Shown: in pieces, positions 61,373-64,000 of the stretch
Layout: each line of letters starts with the position of its first letter
How positions within the stretch are numbered: the stretch's first letter is position 1
Assembly (NCBI GenBank): GCA_944474755.1
Contig: OX104111.1
Span: 95,894,805 to 95,958,804, forward strand
From: Limnoperna fortunei
Taxonomy: Eukaryota > Mollusca > Bivalvia > Mytilida > Modiolidae
Length of the DNA stretch: 64,000 nt
Reading direction: 5' to 3'
Notes under the pieces: model-generated
Database searches by the model: none
Told to the model about the DNA's origin: nothing
The model's input: only the letters and a program-made list of their open reading frames with translations
Translations under genes and position numbers: made by a program

Positions 61373-61862
61373 GTCAGTTGATTTTGTATGGAATAAGAAC
61401 TGTGATCAGCAGGGGATCTTCCATGTTTCTGTATATTAATTTGTACCTAAATTTTTGTTAATTAGTCATCTTTTAAAAAAATGACCCATAGAAGTATTTA
61501 AAATTTTAAAATGTCAACAGTTTGAGATTTGCATGATTTTCAGTTTTTAAACAGAAACATTTGTTTTTTGGATTAAAAAGAAACTTTGCCAACTTGTGTT
61601 CACCAACTTGAGACTATCTGTCAATAGATGGTGGTATTAGAGGTGAGTTGACAGCCTGAATGTTGTCACAAGATAGTAACTTGAAATGGTCAGTCATTAT
61701 CAACATGTCATGCAAAGCAGAAGACGAGTTTCTGACAAGAATACATTTTGTATGCTAGCTAACCAGTTTAAAGATTTCCTTTCTAAGTTTATGTCCACAA
61801 TATGCAGAGCTCATTTGAATGATGTTTCATAGAGGATAGTTTAATGATAAGGTGCTCTTAAT
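61373..61862 (+). other. NOL10 intron 13, start: no gene seen
   Basis: Intron sequence. I looked for the next conserved NOL10 exon here and downstream and found none. Confidence 0.5.
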
Positions 61863-62110
61863 AAGGGCCCTTTGTGGCGGTCGCCCTATAGTGATCAGTC
61901 TGTCCATCCATCCGGTCGTCAGTGCGTGCGTCCGTCTGTCCGTCTGAAACTAATCTTGTCCGGGCTGTAACTTTTTAATCTTTTGAGGTAGGCTTTTGAT
62001 ATTTGGTATGTGGGTAGATAAGATCATAGTGGGTAGACGATGTTTCGCATACCATGGCTGATGACCTTTGACCTTGACCTCAAGGTCAGCGGGGCCCACA
62101 GAGATGGGTA
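61863..62110. mobile_element. Truncated (TCCG)n-type non-coding element
   Basis: GGGCCCTTTGTGGCGGTCGC, then GTCCATCCATCCGGTCGTCA and GTCCGTCTGTCCGTCTGAAA, GGGCTGTAACTTTTTAATC and TTTGACCTTGACCTCAAGGT. It belongs to the general class seen at 44010 and 45243. Confidence 0.6.
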
Positions 62111-62384
62111 CAATCTCACTGATATCTAGTTCACTAAATCTTCAGTAAGGCTTCCAATTTGTCTTTGAATAGTAAGAATTTAATCCATAAATATGAACTA
62201 TATATATCATGTTATTAGATTATTCAAATTATAGAATGGAATAACTTTATTATACACAATATTTGCAAAGCTGACAATTTGAGAAATGCCAGTCATTATA
62301 CGTAGATCCAATATATTTAAATACTCTGTCTTTGCTTATCAAAATATTACCTTCACTTCATGTTTACAACATATATTATGGTAT

Positions 62385-62662
62385 TACCCCCCGCAAACTT
62401 GTTTGGGGGGTATATAGGTATCACCCTGTCTGTCTGTTCGTCGGTCTGTCTGTCTGTCTGTCCACATCCCTTGTAAGCACAACTCCTCCTAAACCGCTTG
62501 ACGAAATTTAATGAAACTTAGCATAAAGGAAGTACATTATATGTAGATGTGCATGAAGGATTTTTATTGACCTCAAATATCATTAAGGGGAGATAATTGG
62601 ACTTGAAAGCAAAAAGGGGGGTATTGCTTTGTGAGCGTGCTCACAGTCCAGGCTTATTGCTA
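62385..62662. mobile_element. Non-coding (TCTG)n element of the third family, copy 3
   Basis: The palindromic head CCCCCCGCAAACTTGTTTGG GGGG, TATATAGGTATC, a TCTGTCTG run, CTCCTCCTAAACCGCTTGAC, TACATTATATGTAGATGTGC and GAGCGTGCTCACAGTCCAGG closing. It is the same plan as 20746-21195, with one internal unit. Confidence 0.7.
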
Positions 62663-64000
62663 TTTGATAGCAATATCATACTTCAGAACTGTATAAATTG
62701 AAACTATAGTTTGTATAACTAAACTAAAGTATTTTTTTTTCAGTAAACAGCAAAAATTGATTTAAAACTTCTGTGACATTCCTAACTGGTTTGAGAAAAA
62801 TCATAACTTTTTTTACAAAAATCAGAACGTGACTAGTTATTCGGCATTAGATTCTTTGAACTAACATAATCCTGCTATGATAACATTATTTATTGCTATT
62901 TTGCAGTATTTTCCTTTACCTGGTTTACCTGGTCTCGAGGTCTGCGTCTGGGCCTGTGGCCCCTCTGACCCATCTATTTTGATCTATATGTGTGGTATTA
63001 TCCTATCTCACTCTACTAGGGTGAGATGGGCCCATCTCACCTCGTTGTCAAGACTTTGTTAAGTAAACACTGTCACAATACAATGTTACAAAACAGCGAT
63101 AAACAGATTATTTATGTTTTTTGAAACTCGATGCATTTTCTTGTCATCTCATCTCAGGGCTCATTTAAAAAACATAAATAATATATAATGATTTTTAATG
63201 ACATAGTTAGCCTTTTAATTGGTTAGTCTTCATGTCTTTGTAAATATGGGGAATAATCATATTTCAAAGTCAGCATCCAATGATCTCATAATTGTAATAA
63301 ACATCCAGTGTGTTTACTTTCTAGTAGTTACCCTTCATGAACAAATATTGATTTACCTGTATTAAGAAAAACTGCTGTTTCAAGATATGTTAAGCTACCT
63401 ACAGTTTGTTATTAATATATTTATATTGAACCCCATATCAAGCTAGAGACATCAATGTCCTCCCGAGAGCTCTCTCCCTTTTTCTATTGTAACTGTATGG
63501 AATACTTATTGCAACCCGATTTAGGTTATATTCTGGTGACCTTGACACTTAAATTATTTTAGGAAAATGAATGTTGAGACATTTGAACAACCAATCAAAT
63601 TGCTGATCCATACTATAATTCATTTTGAAAAACGCTTAGTAGTTAAAGTAATGTATGTTAAAAAATCTCTTTAATAATAATCAAATTTACAAATTTACTT
63701 ATGTACCCATCTGAATTTGATTGTGGGATGTTTTAACTGTAAGGAAATGCAGTCTCAGATAGGTGTATCCATATCATTAGTTTAATGTCCACTAAAACAC
63801 CTCAAGTTACAATTTCAATGGGTACTAGTTGAACAAATACTTGAGATTTTTCTAAAAATGAACACTGGTGTTTACAAATGTGCAAAGTAGGCATATTTTT
63901 TTACAACAATAGGAATTTCAAATCTTGTACTTGGAAACTGCTTTCATAATTTGAACCAAACATAGTACATATTAGAAGGTTCCATTCCATATTCCTCCAC
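62663..64000 (+). other. NOL10 intron 13, distal part: no gene seen
   Basis: AT-rich intron. An open frame at 62877-63062 overlaps a TTTTGCAG acceptor-like site, but its product does not resemble NOL10, so I do not call an exon. Confidence 0.5.

Noticed and set aside
58580..58811. Two 60-75 codon frames in intron 11
   Set aside because: No domain, no splice sites that keep the NOL10 phase, and no repeat family; best treated as chance.
62877..63062. Candidate NOL10 exon 14 after TTTTGCAG
   Set aside because: The product does not resemble the conserved region expected after exon 13 (a lysine-rich linker followed by an acidic helical segment).

Overview
ORGANISM. This is AT-rich animal DNA with short exons, long introns and many layers of transposable elements. 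The mix points to a bivalve mollusc, probably a mytilid: tRNA-headed SINEs ending in a conserved GCTGAAAGTGGCGTTAAAC tail, a Penelope-like element with a hammerhead ribozyme, a DIRS element, a MULE, APE-type LINEs, and several families of non-coding elements carrying (TCCG)n runs. The species assignment is inference. The gene and element calls come from reading translations and splice sites by eye.

LAYOUT. (1) 1-243: first coding exon of an F-box gene on the minus strand. (2) 244-5100: a degraded inverted-repeat element, then a dead Penelope-like retroelement with a hammerhead-like motif at its 5' side and a deleted Tc1-type transposon nested inside it. A 38-bp perfect palindrome flanked by TGCTAAC direct repeats lies just upstream of the next gene. 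(3) 5387-64000: one plus-strand gene, the orthologue of NOL10 (yeast Enp2), a WD-repeat protein of the nucleolar small-subunit processome. Thirteen coding exons join in frame to encode the first 444 residues. The rest of the protein lies beyond the window.

THE INTRONS. Intron 9 (25.6 kb) holds a nest. A minus-strand LINE is interrupted both by an 11,354-bp MULE with about 50-bp TIRs, a 10-bp target duplication and an intact 860-aa transposase, and by a second, plus-strand LINE of the same type with an intact 1,151-aa EN-RT ORF. Upstream in the same intron is a frameshifted DIRS element with inverted termini and a separate end fragment. Other introns hold foldback elements, eight SINE copies plus one fragment, and two nearly identical 1.4-kb copies of a non-coding element.

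MOST UNUSUAL. Four of the thirteen NOL10 exons (3, 5, 7 and 10) have their own 3' end plus 5' splice site duplicated in the following intron. There are about 29 extra copies after exon 3, 3 after exon 5, about 24 after exon 7, and 3 short displaced copies after exon 10. Each real donor therefore sits at or near an array of near-identical decoy donors. In exons 3 and 5, reading past the true donor gives a stop codon almost at once. I know of no named phenomenon that matches this recurrent pattern in one gene, and it is the best candidate here for something undescribed.
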